NCBI RefSeq assembly: GCF_039839275.1
Contig: NZ_JBDOQP010000002.1
Coordinates: forward strand, 806,001 to 870,000
Source of the DNA: Aerobium sp039839275
Lineage (GTDB): Bacteria > Pseudomonadota > Alphaproteobacteria > Rhizobiales > Rhizobiaceae
Length of the DNA: 64,000 bases
Reading direction: 5' to 3'
Positions 24,195 through 32,321 of this stretch are shown piece after piece (positions within the stretch are counted from its first letter, which is position 1; each line of letters opens with the position of its first letter). The notes beneath the pieces are model-generated. The model saw only the letters and a program-made list of their open reading frames with translations, was not told where the DNA came from and searched no databases. The position numbers were made by a program, and so were the translations under genes.

Positions 24195-25691
24195 ATGTCT
24201 GCCCAGCTTGCACGCACCATACGCCATGAAGCGCTCGACGGTCTCGCCGACCGTCGGCTGCACCGCGAACTTGCCTATGTCGGAGGAAGCTGGACGGCGG
24301 GAAGCGCCGGAGAGAGCTTCGAGGTGACCGATCCAGCGACCGGCGCCGGGCTTGCATGGGTGGCGTCACTCGGCGCCGCGGAAACGGCAAGCGCCATCGA
24401 CGCGGCGCAGGCAGCCTTTGCCGCGTGGCGGACGCTGCTGCCACAGGCTCGGTCCGCCATTCTGCGCCGCTGGTTCGATCTGATCGTCGCTGCCAAAGAC
24501 GATCTGGCGCTGATCATGACGCTGGAACAGGGAAAGCCATTGGCCGAATCGCGCGGCGAAATCGACTACGCTGCGTCGTTCGTCGAGTGGTACGCTGAAG
24601 AAGCCAAGCGCGTGAACGCGGAAACCGTCACCAGCCATTTGCCCGGCACGGAGATGATCGTGCGGCGCGAGGCGCTGGGTGTGGTCGGGCTTGTCACGCC
24701 GTGGAATTTTCCATGCGCCATGTTGACCCGCAAGGCGGCGGCTGCCCTTGCTGCCGGCTGCACCGTCGTGGCCCACCCCTCGTCGGAAACGCCGCTGTCG
24801 GCGCTGGCATTGGCGGAGCTCGGCGAACGCGCCGGCTTTCCCGCCGGCGTCTTCAACGTCGTCACCGGAGATGCCGCGTCGATCGTCGGCGCGTTGTGCC
24901 TCGACCCCCGTGTGCGTGCCATGAGCTTCACCGGCTCGACGGAGATCGGACGCCTGATCGCGGGGCAATGCGCCCCGACGATGAAGCGCCTCGTGACGGA
25001 ACTTGGTGGCCACGCGCCGTTGATCGTCTTCGAGGACGCCGACATCGACAAGGCGGTGAAGATCGCCATTGACGCCAAGTTCGCCACTTCCGGGCAGGAT
25101 TGCCTCGCGGCCAACCGCATCTTCGTGCAGCGGCCCCTCTACGACCGCTTCTGCGACGCCTTCGCCAAGCGTGTATCCGGCCTGAAAGTCGGGCACGGTC
25201 TGGAGGAAGGCGTGGAAATCGGCCCGTTGATGCATGAGCGCGCGCTCGTCAAGGTCGAGGAACAGGTGGCTGACGCAATCGCCAAAGGCGCCCGCTGCCT
25301 TGCCGGCGGAGCGCGCCAGGGCGGTCGCGATAGCCTGTTCTACCAGCCCACGCTCTTGGTCGACATCGGCGACGAGGCGCGCATCATGCAGGAAGAAACG
25401 TTCGGGCCGGTTGCCGCCGTGACGGTTTTCGACACGGAGAACGAAGTCGTCGCCCGCGCCAACGACACCGAATACGGCCTCGTCGCCTATGTCGTCACCG
25501 AGAACGGCGCGCGGCAGTTGCGGCTGGGTCGGGCGCTGGAATACGGCATGGTCGCCGTCAACCGGGTCAAGATCACCGGCGCGCCGGTGCCGTTCGGCGG
25601 CCTGAAGCAATCCGGCCTCGGCCGCGAGGGTTCGCGCCATGGGCTCGAAGCCTTCACCGACCTCAAATATCTCTGCCTGGACGCAGCCTGA
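24195..25691 (+). CDS. ssd: Aldehyde dehydrogenase Ssd/DoeC (aspartate-semialdehyde to aspartate)
   Basis: A 498-residue NAD(P)-dependent aldehyde dehydrogenase. The catalytic set is N171 (PWNFP), E269 (ELGGHAP) and C303 (SGQDCLAAN). It should oxidise the L-aspartate semialdehyde made from diaminobutyrate to aspartate, ending ectoine catabolism. The cofactor-contacting lysine of the usual VVKPxxxTP motif is replaced by H194 (VVAHPSSETP). The start at 24195 has a GGAGG ribosome-binding site 9 bases upstream; earlier in-frame codons are not family-like. The aminotransferase gene follows 12 bases later. Confidence 0.82.
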   Translation: MSAQLARTIRHEALDGLADRRLHRELAYVGGSWTAGSAGESFEVTDPATGAGLAWVASLGAAETASAIDAAQAAFAAWRTLLPQARSAILRRWFDLIVAAKDDLALIMTLEQGKPLAESRGEIDYAASFVEWYAEEAKRVNAETVTSHLPGTEMIVRREALGVVGLVTPWNFPCAMLTRKAAAALAAGCTVVAHPSSETPLSALALAELGERAGFPAGVFNVVTGDAASIVGALCLDPRVRAMSFTGSTEIGRLIAGQCAPTMKRLVTELGGHAPLIVFEDADIDKAVKIAIDAKFATSGQDCLAANRIFVQRPLYDRFCDAFAKRVSGLKVGHGLEEGVEIGPLMHERALVKVEEQVADAIAKGARCLAGGARQGGRDSLFYQPTLLVDIGDEARIMQEETFGPVAAVTVFDTENEVVARANDTEYGLVAYVVTENGARQLRLGRALEYGMVAVNRVKITGAPVPFGGLKQSGLGREGSRHGLEAFTDLKYLCLDAA

Positions 25692-25703
25692 AAGGAACAT
25701 ACG

Positions 25704-27083
25704 ATGCTCGACCGCTCCAACGAACTGAACGCCTGGGACCGCGATCACTTCTTCCATCCCTCGACGCACATGGGAGCGCACGCACGCGGCGAGACCCCGA
25801 CGCGGGTGATGGCGGGCGGCGACGGAGTGTGGATCACCGACACGAGCGGCAAGAAGAGCCTCGATGCCTTCGCCGGCCTCTACTGCGTCAATGTCGGCTA
25901 CGGTCGCACCGAGATCGCCGACGCCATCGCCGCGCAGGCGCGCGAACTCGCCTATTACCATGCCTATGTCGGCCACGGCACGGAAGCATCGATCACGCTT
26001 GCCAAGATGATCATTGACCGCGCCCCGCAAGGCATGAGCCGCGTCTATTTCGGTCTCTCCGGCTCGGATGCCAACGAAACCAACATCAAGCTGATCTGGT
26101 ACTACAACAACATCCTCGGCCGGCCCGAGAAGAAGAAGATCATCTCGCGCTGGCGTGGCTATCACGGCTCGGGCGTGATGACGGGCTCGCTGACCGGGCT
26201 GGAACTGTTCCACAACGCCTTCGACCTGCCACGCGCGCCGATCCTGCACACCGAGGCGCCCTATTATTTCCGCCGCGAAGACCGCTCGATGAGCGAAGCG
26301 CAGTTCTCGCAGCATTGTGCAGACAAGCTAGAAGAGATGATCCTCGCAGAAGGCCCCGATACGGTCGCGGCGTTCATCGGCGAGCCGATCCTCGGCACCG
26401 GCGGCATCGTGCCGCCGCCGGCCGGTTATTGGGAAAAGATCCAGGCAGTCCTTAAGAAATACGATGTGCTGCTTGTGGCCGATGAGGTGGTGACGGGCTT
26501 CGGCAGGCTCGGCACGATGTTCGGCTCGGACCATTACGGCATGAAGCCCGACCTCATCACCATCGCCAAGGGGCTGACGTCGGCCTATGCGCCGCTGTCC
26601 GGCGTGATCGTCGGCGACAAGGTGTGGAACGTGCTGGTGCAGGGGTCCGACACGCTCGGCGCGATCGGTCATGGCTGGACCTATTCGGCGCATCCAATCT
26701 GCGCGGCGGCGGGCGTCGCCAATCTCGAGCTCATCGACAAGATGGATCTGGTCAGCAACGCTGGCGAAACCGGCGCCTATTTCCGCAAGGCCCTTGCCGA
26801 TGCGGTGGCAGGGCACAAACATGTCGGCGACGTACGCGGCGACGGGCTGATGGCGGCGGTGGAGTTCGTCGAGGACAAGGACGACCGCACATTCTTTGAC
26901 GCGTCGCGAAAAATCGGCCCGCAGGTCTCTGCAGCGTTGCTGGAACGCGGCGTGATCGGACGCGCCATGCCACAGGGCGACATACTCGGCTTCGCGCCGC
27001 CGCTGTGCATGACGCGGGAGGAAGCCGACGTCGTCGTGGAAGCGACGGCCGACGCGATCAGGAACGTTTTCGCCAACGCCTGA
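25704..27083 (+). CDS. doeD: Class III aminotransferase, probable diaminobutyrate transaminase (DoeD/Atf)
   Basis: A 459-residue PLP enzyme of the omega-amino acid:pyruvate/class III family. D260 (LLVADEVVTGFGRLG) contacts the PLP ring, and K289 (ITIAKGLTSAYAPL) should be the Schiff-base lysine. In the ectoine pathway it converts L-2,4-diaminobutyrate to aspartate semialdehyde. It is translated directly after ssd, so product and next enzyme are made together. A general beta-alanine or putrescine-pyruvate aminotransferase role would be the alternative reading from sequence alone. Confidence 0.83.
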   Translation: MLDRSNELNAWDRDHFFHPSTHMGAHARGETPTRVMAGGDGVWITDTSGKKSLDAFAGLYCVNVGYGRTEIADAIAAQARELAYYHAYVGHGTEASITLAKMIIDRAPQGMSRVYFGLSGSDANETNIKLIWYYNNILGRPEKKKIISRWRGYHGSGVMTGSLTGLELFHNAFDLPRAPILHTEAPYYFRREDRSMSEAQFSQHCADKLEEMILAEGPDTVAAFIGEPILGTGGIVPPPAGYWEKIQAVLKKYDVLLVADEVVTGFGRLGTMFGSDHYGMKPDLITIAKGLTSAYAPLSGVIVGDKVWNVLVQGSDTLGAIGHGWTYSAHPICAAAGVANLELIDKMDLVSNAGETGAYFRKALADAVAGHKHVGDVRGDGLMAAVEFVEDKDDRTFFDASRKIGPQVSAALLERGVIGRAMPQGDILGFAPPLCMTREEADVVVEATADAIRNVFANA

Positions 27084-27094
27084 CGCACGGTGAC

Positions 27095-27125
27095 AAGCCG
27101 GCGGTCAGGCTATCGCCGCCGGCTT
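27095..27125. terminator. Hairpin between convergent doeD and phnN
   Basis: AAGCCGGCGG (27095-27104) and CCGCCGGCTT (27116-27125) form a 10-base perfect stem around the phnN stop codon, in the 21-base gap between convergent genes. There is no long T tract on either side, so termination efficiency is uncertain. Confidence 0.4.
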
Positions 27126-27695
27126 TCGCTGCAGCGCTTCGATCAGAATGCGGATGAAGGCTTCGCCCGCATCTTCGAGCGCCCCATCATTGTCGATGAC
27201 GGTGCAGTTTACGCCGAATCCGCGATAGTCCGCATTCCGGGCAATGCGGCCTGCAATCTGCTGCGCATCTTCGCGTCCGCGCGCTGCAAGCCGCGCGGCC
27301 ATGACCGCGTCGGAAATAGAGACCAGCACGGGCACGACGTTGACGTATCTCGCCTGGGCGTCCGCCACGCTCGCCCTCGACAGGTTGGCGACGACGACGC
27401 CCCCCTCCCGGACCGTGTGGTCGACATTCGCGGGTATGCCGTAGCAAAGTCCATGCGAGCGCCACGAGAGCGCAAATGCCCCGCCTGCCTCCGCGTCGGC
27501 GAACGACGCTTCATCGAGCGTGTCGTGCGGCTCGCCATGAGGATCGGAGGAGCGCGTCACGACGCGTCGTGCAAACAGGATGTCGGATCGAGAGCCCAGC
27601 CGATCCCTGGCGTATGCGATGATGGAATCCTTGCCGGCGCCGCTAGGGCCCACCACGGGCACGAAGACGCCAGGCCCGACAGGCGCCTTCATCAT
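27105..27695 (-). CDS. phnN: Ribose 1,5-bisphosphate phosphokinase PhnN
   Basis: A 196-residue guanylate-kinase-fold enzyme with the P-loop VVGPSGAGKDS near residues 14-24. It phosphorylates ribose 1,5-bisphosphate to PRPP, the last step that returns the sugar of the C-P lyase pathway to nucleotide metabolism. ATG 27695 overlaps the phnM stop (ATGATGA), so the two are coupled; the next codon is also ATG. It is the final gene of the phosphonate operon and ends against the convergent doeD gene. Confidence 0.88.
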   Translation of the reverse strand: MMKAPVGPGVFVPVVGPSGAGKDSIIAYARDRLGSRSDILFARRVVTRSSDPHGEPHDTLDEASFADAEAGGAFALSWRSHGLCYGIPANVDHTVREGGVVVANLSRASVADAQARYVNVVPVLVSISDAVMAARLAARGREDAQQIAGRIARNADYRGFGVNCTVIDNDGALEDAGEAFIRILIEALQRKPAAIA

Positions 27696-28831
27696 GCGAC
27701 GCGAACGCCCTGGCGCCAAACGCCCCGAACGACGGGGACGCCGCCTTGCCAGCGCACACGGACGAGGTCGGCACGCTTGCCGGGCGCGATCGAGCCGCGA
27801 TCGTCAAGGCCGACCGTGCGGGCGGGATTTTCGGTAACCAGGCGCAGCGCGTCGGGGAGCTTGATCGCGTCGACATCCTCTGCGAGCTTGAACACGCCAT
27901 GCAGCAGGCTGCTGGGCACGTAGTCGGACGACAGCACATCGAGAATGCCGGCCTCGGCCAAATCGCGCGCCGCGATATTTCCGGAATGCGAGCCGCCGCG
28001 AACGATGTTCGGCGCACCCATCAGAACGCTCAAGCCTGCATCGTGGGAAGCGCGCGCGGCCTCCACCGAAGTCGGGAACTCCGCCAGCCGCACGCCGTCC
28101 TCGATCGCCTCACCGACGTGATCGAGCGTCGCGTCGTCGTGGCTCGCCAGCGTGATCCCATGCGCACGGCAGTGCTCGGCAATCGCCTTGCGGTGCGGCG
28201 CCGAATAGCGCGCCGACTGATCCTGGCGCTTGGCAACGAACACGGCAAATGCGTCGTCGGTCAGGCCGCGCTTGATCTTGTAGTACAGCGTGTACTGCTC
28301 CATCGTCTGGAACTGGCGCTGTCCTGGCGCATGGTCCATCAGGGATGCAAGCTTCACCCGGCCTTCGTGGTGAAAATCCTCGAGAGCATGGAGGACATCG
28401 GGTGTCGAGACCTCGCAGCGCAAGTGGATGAAGTGCTCGGCGCGCAGGCGCCCCTCGTCGGATGCCAGCTCGATCGCGTCGGCGAGAACGCGCATTTCGC
28501 CCCGTACGAAGCCCTCGTTCTCGTCGGACCCCAAGCGCAGGCAGTCGAACACCGTGGTGATGGCGGAGGTGGCGATCTGGGCATCATGCGCCTGTACGGC
28601 GGCCAGCGCGTTCCAGCGCACGCCCGGCCGCGGCGAGAAGTGCCCCTCCAGATGGTCGGTGTGCAATTCCACGAGGCCGGGGATGAGGTAGTCGCCATCC
28701 ATGTCCTCGCCAGACGCCGCGCCGCCGTGGTCGATGCCGGCAATTGCTCCGTCGCGCACGAGAAGGCTGCCGTCGACGATCTCGTCGGCGAGCACGATAC
28801 GGGCGTTACGGAAACTGGTCTCGGCAGGCAT
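27692..28831 (-). CDS. phnM: RPnTP diphosphatase PhnM
   Basis: A 379-residue metal-dependent amidohydrolase-superfamily protein. It has LVELHTDHLEGHFSPRPGVRWN near residues 55-75 in the place of the usual HxH metal site, and a characteristic TFASHDDATLDHVGEAIEDGV-like segment (here ITLASHDDATLDHV). It hydrolyses alpha-D-ribose 1-methylphosphonate 5-triphosphate to the 5-phosphate and pyrophosphate, making the substrate of PhnJ. It follows the DUF1045 gene by two bases and overlaps phnN. Confidence 0.9.
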   Translation of the reverse strand: MPAETSFRNARIVLADEIVDGSLLVRDGAIAGIDHGGAASGEDMDGDYLIPGLVELHTDHLEGHFSPRPGVRWNALAAVQAHDAQIATSAITTVFDCLRLGSDENEGFVRGEMRVLADAIELASDEGRLRAEHFIHLRCEVSTPDVLHALEDFHHEGRVKLASLMDHAPGQRQFQTMEQYTLYYKIKRGLTDDAFAVFVAKRQDQSARYSAPHRKAIAEHCRAHGITLASHDDATLDHVGEAIEDGVRLAEFPTSVEAARASHDAGLSVLMGAPNIVRGGSHSGNIAARDLAEAGILDVLSSDYVPSSLLHGVFKLAEDVDAIKLPDALRLVTENPARTVGLDDRGSIAPGKRADLVRVRWQGGVPVVRGVWRQGVRVA

Positions 28832-28833
28832 GG

Positions 28834-29547
28834 TCAGGCAAACTTTCTCTCGGCGCGGGCGCCGAACTCATGGAAGGAACGAACGACAAACGGGGCCCCG
28901 GGCTCATGTTCGAGGAACAGCGCAAGCGATGCAATCTCGACTTCCTCTTCCAGAAGCGGGCCAAAATGATCCTCGATCGCGCTCTGGACGCGCGCGGCAT
29001 CGGCCTCGTCGACGCGGCCGGTCAAGGTCATGTGGAAACGGAAATCCTCGAACAGATAGGGATAGCCCCAGCGCATCAGGTTGCGAAGCTGCGATGGCGT
29101 CAGATGCGCCGCGCCACGCCGCGCCTTCTCGGATTCCGCAAGCGGCGCGCGGAAGCGGTGGAAGGCGATGACAACATCGCGGGCGAGGCCGCCGAGGTCG
29201 GGTCCCTGCACCTCGGGCATCAGGGCGAAAAAGCCATCGAGCCGGCGCAGGATGAGGCGGGGCAGCGAGAGAGGCTGCATGGTCTCGCAGAACACATCGA
29301 GCGCACCGATCAATTCACGTTCGCTCTCGGCCTCGGCGAGGGTGAACGGCGCCATCAACGTGGCATGGAACCCGTAACGCCGCGCGGCTGCGGTGTGATA
29401 GGCGATTTCGGCCGCCGAAAGCCGGCCCACGGCCCGCGGGGCCTGGGATTCGTCGGTGAATGCAGAGCGCCCGAGCCAGCCTGTGGCCGCGCGGGTCAAG
29501 GGGTCGTCCTGGGCCGGGCTGTAATAGATCGCGTAGCGCATGGTCAT
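28834..29547 (-). CDS. DUF1045 2H-phosphoesterase-like phosphonate protein
   Basis: A 237-residue protein of the phosphonate-associated DUF1045 family. It has two H-x-T motifs, H61-A-T63 (YGFHATLMAPF) and H172-M-T174 (FRFHMTLTGR), the signature of 2H phosphoesterases that open cyclic phosphodiesters. No phnP is present in the operon, although PhnP normally hydrolyses the 5-phosphoribosyl 1,2-cyclic phosphate made by PhnJ. DUF1045 sits beside phnM and phnN, where phnP would be expected, so it is a good candidate for this reaction. That role is inferred. Confidence 0.8.
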   Translation of the reverse strand: MTMRYAIYYSPAQDDPLTRAATGWLGRSAFTDESQAPRAVGRLSAAEIAYHTAAARRYGFHATLMAPFTLAEAESERELIGALDVFCETMQPLSLPRLILRRLDGFFALMPEVQGPDLGGLARDVVIAFHRFRAPLAESEKARRGAAHLTPSQLRNLMRWGYPYLFEDFRFHMTLTGRVDEADAARVQSAIEDHFGPLLEEEVEIASLALFLEHEPGAPFVVRSFHEFGARAERKFA

Positions 29548-29604
29548 CCTCGCAGGGCGACCGAATAGGTGATTTGCATGACAGTTTAACGACCTACGAA
29601 CGGT

Positions 29605-30462
29605 TCAATGGGCCCGCTCGCCGATGAACCGCTGGCGAATTTTCTTCGAAAACCAGTCGATGACGAAGATGCAGACGAGCACGTTTACCACGACGAACGT
29701 AACCTGGTCGAACAGGTTGGCACGGAAACGTTCGATGATGATCATGCCGATGCCACCCGCGCCGACGAGCCCGAGAATGGTGGCGCTGCGTGTTGAGGAT
29801 TCGAAGAAGTAAAGCGACTGCGAGATGAAGATGGGCAGGACCTGAGGCAGATAGCCGTAACGCACGACCTTGATGGGGCCAGCGCCTGTGGCGCGCACGC
29901 CTTCGACCTGCTTGCGATCTATGTTCTCGATGGCCTCCGAATAGAGCTTCGAGAGCGTTCCCGTGTCGGAGACGAAGATCGCGAGCACGCCCGCCAGCGG
30001 TCCGAGCCCCACCGCGCGAACGAAGACCAACCCCCATACGAGCTGGTCTACGCCGCGAAGCACGTCGAGAATGCGGCGCACGAGATGCCGCACGGGCGAG
30101 ATTGGCATCGTGTTGCGCGCGGCGAAGAAGCCGATGAACAGGGCCGCCACGGAGGCAAGCATGGTGCCAAGGAAAGCCATCGCCAGAGTCTGAGCGATGG
30201 CTGAATAGATATCGAAATATCGCCATGTCCCCATGTCCTTCCAGATGAACATGGAAGAAACGAGGCGCCAGACGCGATCCGAAGCGGTGGCAAAGCGCCA
30301 TACCTCGAAATACCACAGCGACCCGGCCGTATAGAGAACCAGTACCGCCCACAGCGACCACATAGTCGCCCACCGGGAGACGGTCGGAAAGATCGCCGGA
30401 TGCTCGCGGCGTGCCGCCTCGATCTGCGTGGCGTGGATCTCGGAGAATGGCAGGGCGCTCAT
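29605..30462 (-). CDS. phnE: Phosphonate ABC transporter permease PhnE (second copy)
   Basis: A 285-residue inner-membrane protein with about six helices and the EAA-type loop that contacts the ATPase (GVRATGAGPIKVVRYGYLPQVLPIF). It is one of two tandem PhnE permeases and overlaps its partner by four bases (ATGA). Two different permease subunits, as in rhizobia, probably form a heterodimer in the PhnCDE phosphonate importer. It contains the characteristic VGAGGIGMIIIERFRANLFDQV segment. Confidence 0.87.
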   Translation of the reverse strand: MSALPFSEIHATQIEAARREHPAIFPTVSRWATMWSLWAVLVLYTAGSLWYFEVWRFATASDRVWRLVSSMFIWKDMGTWRYFDIYSAIAQTLAMAFLGTMLASVAALFIGFFAARNTMPISPVRHLVRRILDVLRGVDQLVWGLVFVRAVGLGPLAGVLAIFVSDTGTLSKLYSEAIENIDRKQVEGVRATGAGPIKVVRYGYLPQVLPIFISQSLYFFESSTRSATILGLVGAGGIGMIIIERFRANLFDQVTFVVVNVLVCIFVIDWFSKKIRQRFIGERAH

Positions 30463-31385
30463 CGGAAATTCTCCTTGCCGATGAAGTGCGTTCGAAGCCG
30501 CTCGGAAAACAGGTCGATCATCGTGACGAGGATGACCACGAGCAACAACACCGCCACGACGCGATCGTCGGAATAGAGACTGATGACGCGGTTGAGTTCC
30601 TGTCCGATGCCGCCGGCGCCGACAAAGCCAACGATGGAGGAAGCGCGCACGTTGATCTCAAAGCGCAGCAGCGTGTAGGAGGCGAAATTTGGCATCACCT
30701 GCGGCACGACGCCGTAGCGCATCTCCTCGAACCAGGTGCCGCCGACACCGCGAATGCCCTCGACAGGCCGCATCGATGCGTTCTCGTTCACCTCGGAAAA
30801 GAGCTTTCCCAGCGCACCGGCGGTGTGGATCGCAATAGCGACCACCCCGGCCAGTGGGCCGATGCCGACCGCAAAGACGAGGATCAGCGCGTAGAGGATT
30901 TCCGGCACGCCGCGGCAAATCTCCATGAACCGGCGCGATATCCAGTACACGATGGTATTGGGCGCCAGGTTGCGCGACGCCGGAAAGCAAAGCAGGAACG
31001 CGGCGGCTGCACCGAGTATCGTCGCTGTCAGCGCCATCAGGATCGTCTCGAAGATCAGGCGCACATACACCCAGAAATCCGAGTACCAGTAGACGATCGA
31101 ACCCGCCACGGCGCGGCCGTCATCGCCGCGCCCGACGAACAGCTTGTCGAGCTCGAGGTTCGGCATGATGGTGCCGAAATACTCGAAGATTCTCGGGAGG
31201 CCGGAAGCCAGCCTGTCGGGATAAAATCGCGAAACGTAGATCGACGCGACGGTAGCGGCGGCAAACAGGGCGATGAAGAGCAGGTTCATCGCGCGGCGCG
31301 ACCGGATGAGTTCCGCGCGATGCTGCTCGAACGTCGTGACGGCGTCGGACTCACCCGAACGCGTGGCAAGCGTGGCGTCTGTCAT
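30459..31385 (-). CDS. phnE: Phosphonate ABC transporter permease PhnE (first copy)
   Basis: A 308-residue permease with the EAA-type loop (PVEGIRGVGGTWFEEMRYGVVPQVMP) and FVGAGGIGQELNRVISLY near the C-terminus. It differs from the second copy by a longer N-terminal region and an extra periplasmic loop. It begins 4 bases after phnC. With PhnC and PhnD it forms the importer for alkylphosphonates and possibly phosphate esters. Confidence 0.87.
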   Translation of the reverse strand: MTDATLATRSGESDAVTTFEQHRAELIRSRRAMNLLFIALFAAATVASIYVSRFYPDRLASGLPRIFEYFGTIMPNLELDKLFVGRGDDGRAVAGSIVYWYSDFWVYVRLIFETILMALTATILGAAAAFLLCFPASRNLAPNTIVYWISRRFMEICRGVPEILYALILVFAVGIGPLAGVVAIAIHTAGALGKLFSEVNENASMRPVEGIRGVGGTWFEEMRYGVVPQVMPNFASYTLLRFEINVRASSIVGFVGAGGIGQELNRVISLYSDDRVVAVLLLVVILVTMIDLFSERLRTHFIGKENFR

Positions 31386-31389
31386 CGGA

Positions 31390-32241
31390 TCAGCTCGCCG
31401 CGAAGCCGAGTGGCGAGCGCTGGGCGATATCCGCCTCGGTAAGGCGTTCCTTTGCGGGCTTGCCGCCGAGCGACGTCGAGGTCAACCCCTCTGCAAAGGC
31501 ATCATCAGCCTCCGCACCATAGATTTCGCGCGCGGTTTCCTGCGTCAGCTTGGCCGGAACGTCGTCGAACACCAGTACACCGTCCTTCAGGCCGATGATG
31601 CGGTCGCAATAGCTTCGCGCAGTATCAAGCGTATGCAGGTTGCAGATGACGGTGATGCCGTCCTCGCGGTTGATCGTGCGCAACGCATCCATGACGACCT
31701 TGGCGTTGAGCGGGTCGAGCGACGCGATCGGCTCGTCGGCAAGCATGACACGCGGTTCCTGCACAAGCGCACGGGCGATCGCGACGCGCTGCATCTGGCC
31801 GCCCGAGAGCGTGTCGGCCTGCTGGAGCGCGGTGTGTGCCATGCCCAGTCGGTCGAGCGCGCGGATCGCAAACGCCCTTTCGGCTGCGGAGAACATCTGC
31901 AGCATCGAGCTGGCGAAGCCGTGATGGTAGAGCCTGCCGGTCAATACGTTGGTGATCACATCCAACCGGCCCACAAGGTTGAACTGTTGGAACACCATCG
32001 CGCAGGTGGCGCGCCATTCGTAGAGCGCACGGCCCTTGAGCGCCGTCACGTCGCGCCCCTCGAAGGTGATGCGTCCGCTGGTCGGTTCGGCCAGCCTGTT
32101 GATCATGCGCAGCAGCGTCGACTTGCCCGCGCCCGAGCGTCCGATGACGCCGACCATCTGCCCTTGCGGGAACGACAGCGAGATGTCGGATACCGCGTTG
32201 CGGGTGGCAAAGCTCTTGGTGAGAAGTTCGGTCGTCAGCAT
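31390..32241 (-). CDS. phnC: Phosphonate ABC transporter ATP-binding protein PhnC
   Basis: A 283-residue ABC ATPase. Walker A is GRSGAGKST (about residues 34-42), the signature is LSGGQMQRVAIARAL and Walker B is VMLADEPIASLDP. I chose ATG 32241 because GGAG lies at the right distance before it; an in-frame ATG at 32253 is possible. The C-terminal extension (about 30 residues, ending GFAAS) is longer than in E. coli PhnC. It is separated from phnD by 80 bases with a strong hairpin. Confidence 0.87.
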   Translation of the reverse strand: MLTTELLTKSFATRNAVSDISLSFPQGQMVGVIGRSGAGKSTLLRMINRLAEPTSGRITFEGRDVTALKGRALYEWRATCAMVFQQFNLVGRLDVITNVLTGRLYHHGFASSMLQMFSAAERAFAIRALDRLGMAHTALQQADTLSGGQMQRVAIARALVQEPRVMLADEPIASLDPLNAKVVMDALRTINREDGITVICNLHTLDTARSYCDRIIGLKDGVLVFDDVPAKLTQETAREIYGAEADDAFAEGLTSTSLGGKPAKERLTEADIAQRSPLGFAAS

Positions 32242-32274
32242 GGCATGCTCCATCGCAATGGCCGATACGAAGAC

Positions 32275-32305
32275 GACCGCCGTCCCAGTTGCTGGAACGG
32301 CGGTC
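32275..32305 (-). promoter_or_regulatory. Intergenic hairpin between phnD and phnC
   Basis: Two 14-base arms, GACCGCCGTCCCAG (32275-32288) and CTGGAACGGCGGTC (32292-32305), pair at 13 of 14 positions with a 3-base loop. No T tract follows in the direction of transcription. It probably protects the phnD mRNA or lowers expression of the genes behind it. Confidence 0.6.
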
Positions 32306-32321
32306 GAATGTTCAGGTCGTA

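Noticed and set aside
24195..25691. Reading the doeC-type gene as a GABA succinate-semialdehyde dehydrogenase
   Set aside because: Sequence alone allows it, but its place between an ectoine-cluster AsnC gene and the diaminobutyrate aminotransferase makes aspartate semialdehyde the better substrate.
24366..26315. 649-codon open frame on the - strand over ssd and doeD
   Set aside because: It runs antisense across two well-supported genes and their junction and resembles no protein family; long antisense frames are expected at this GC content.
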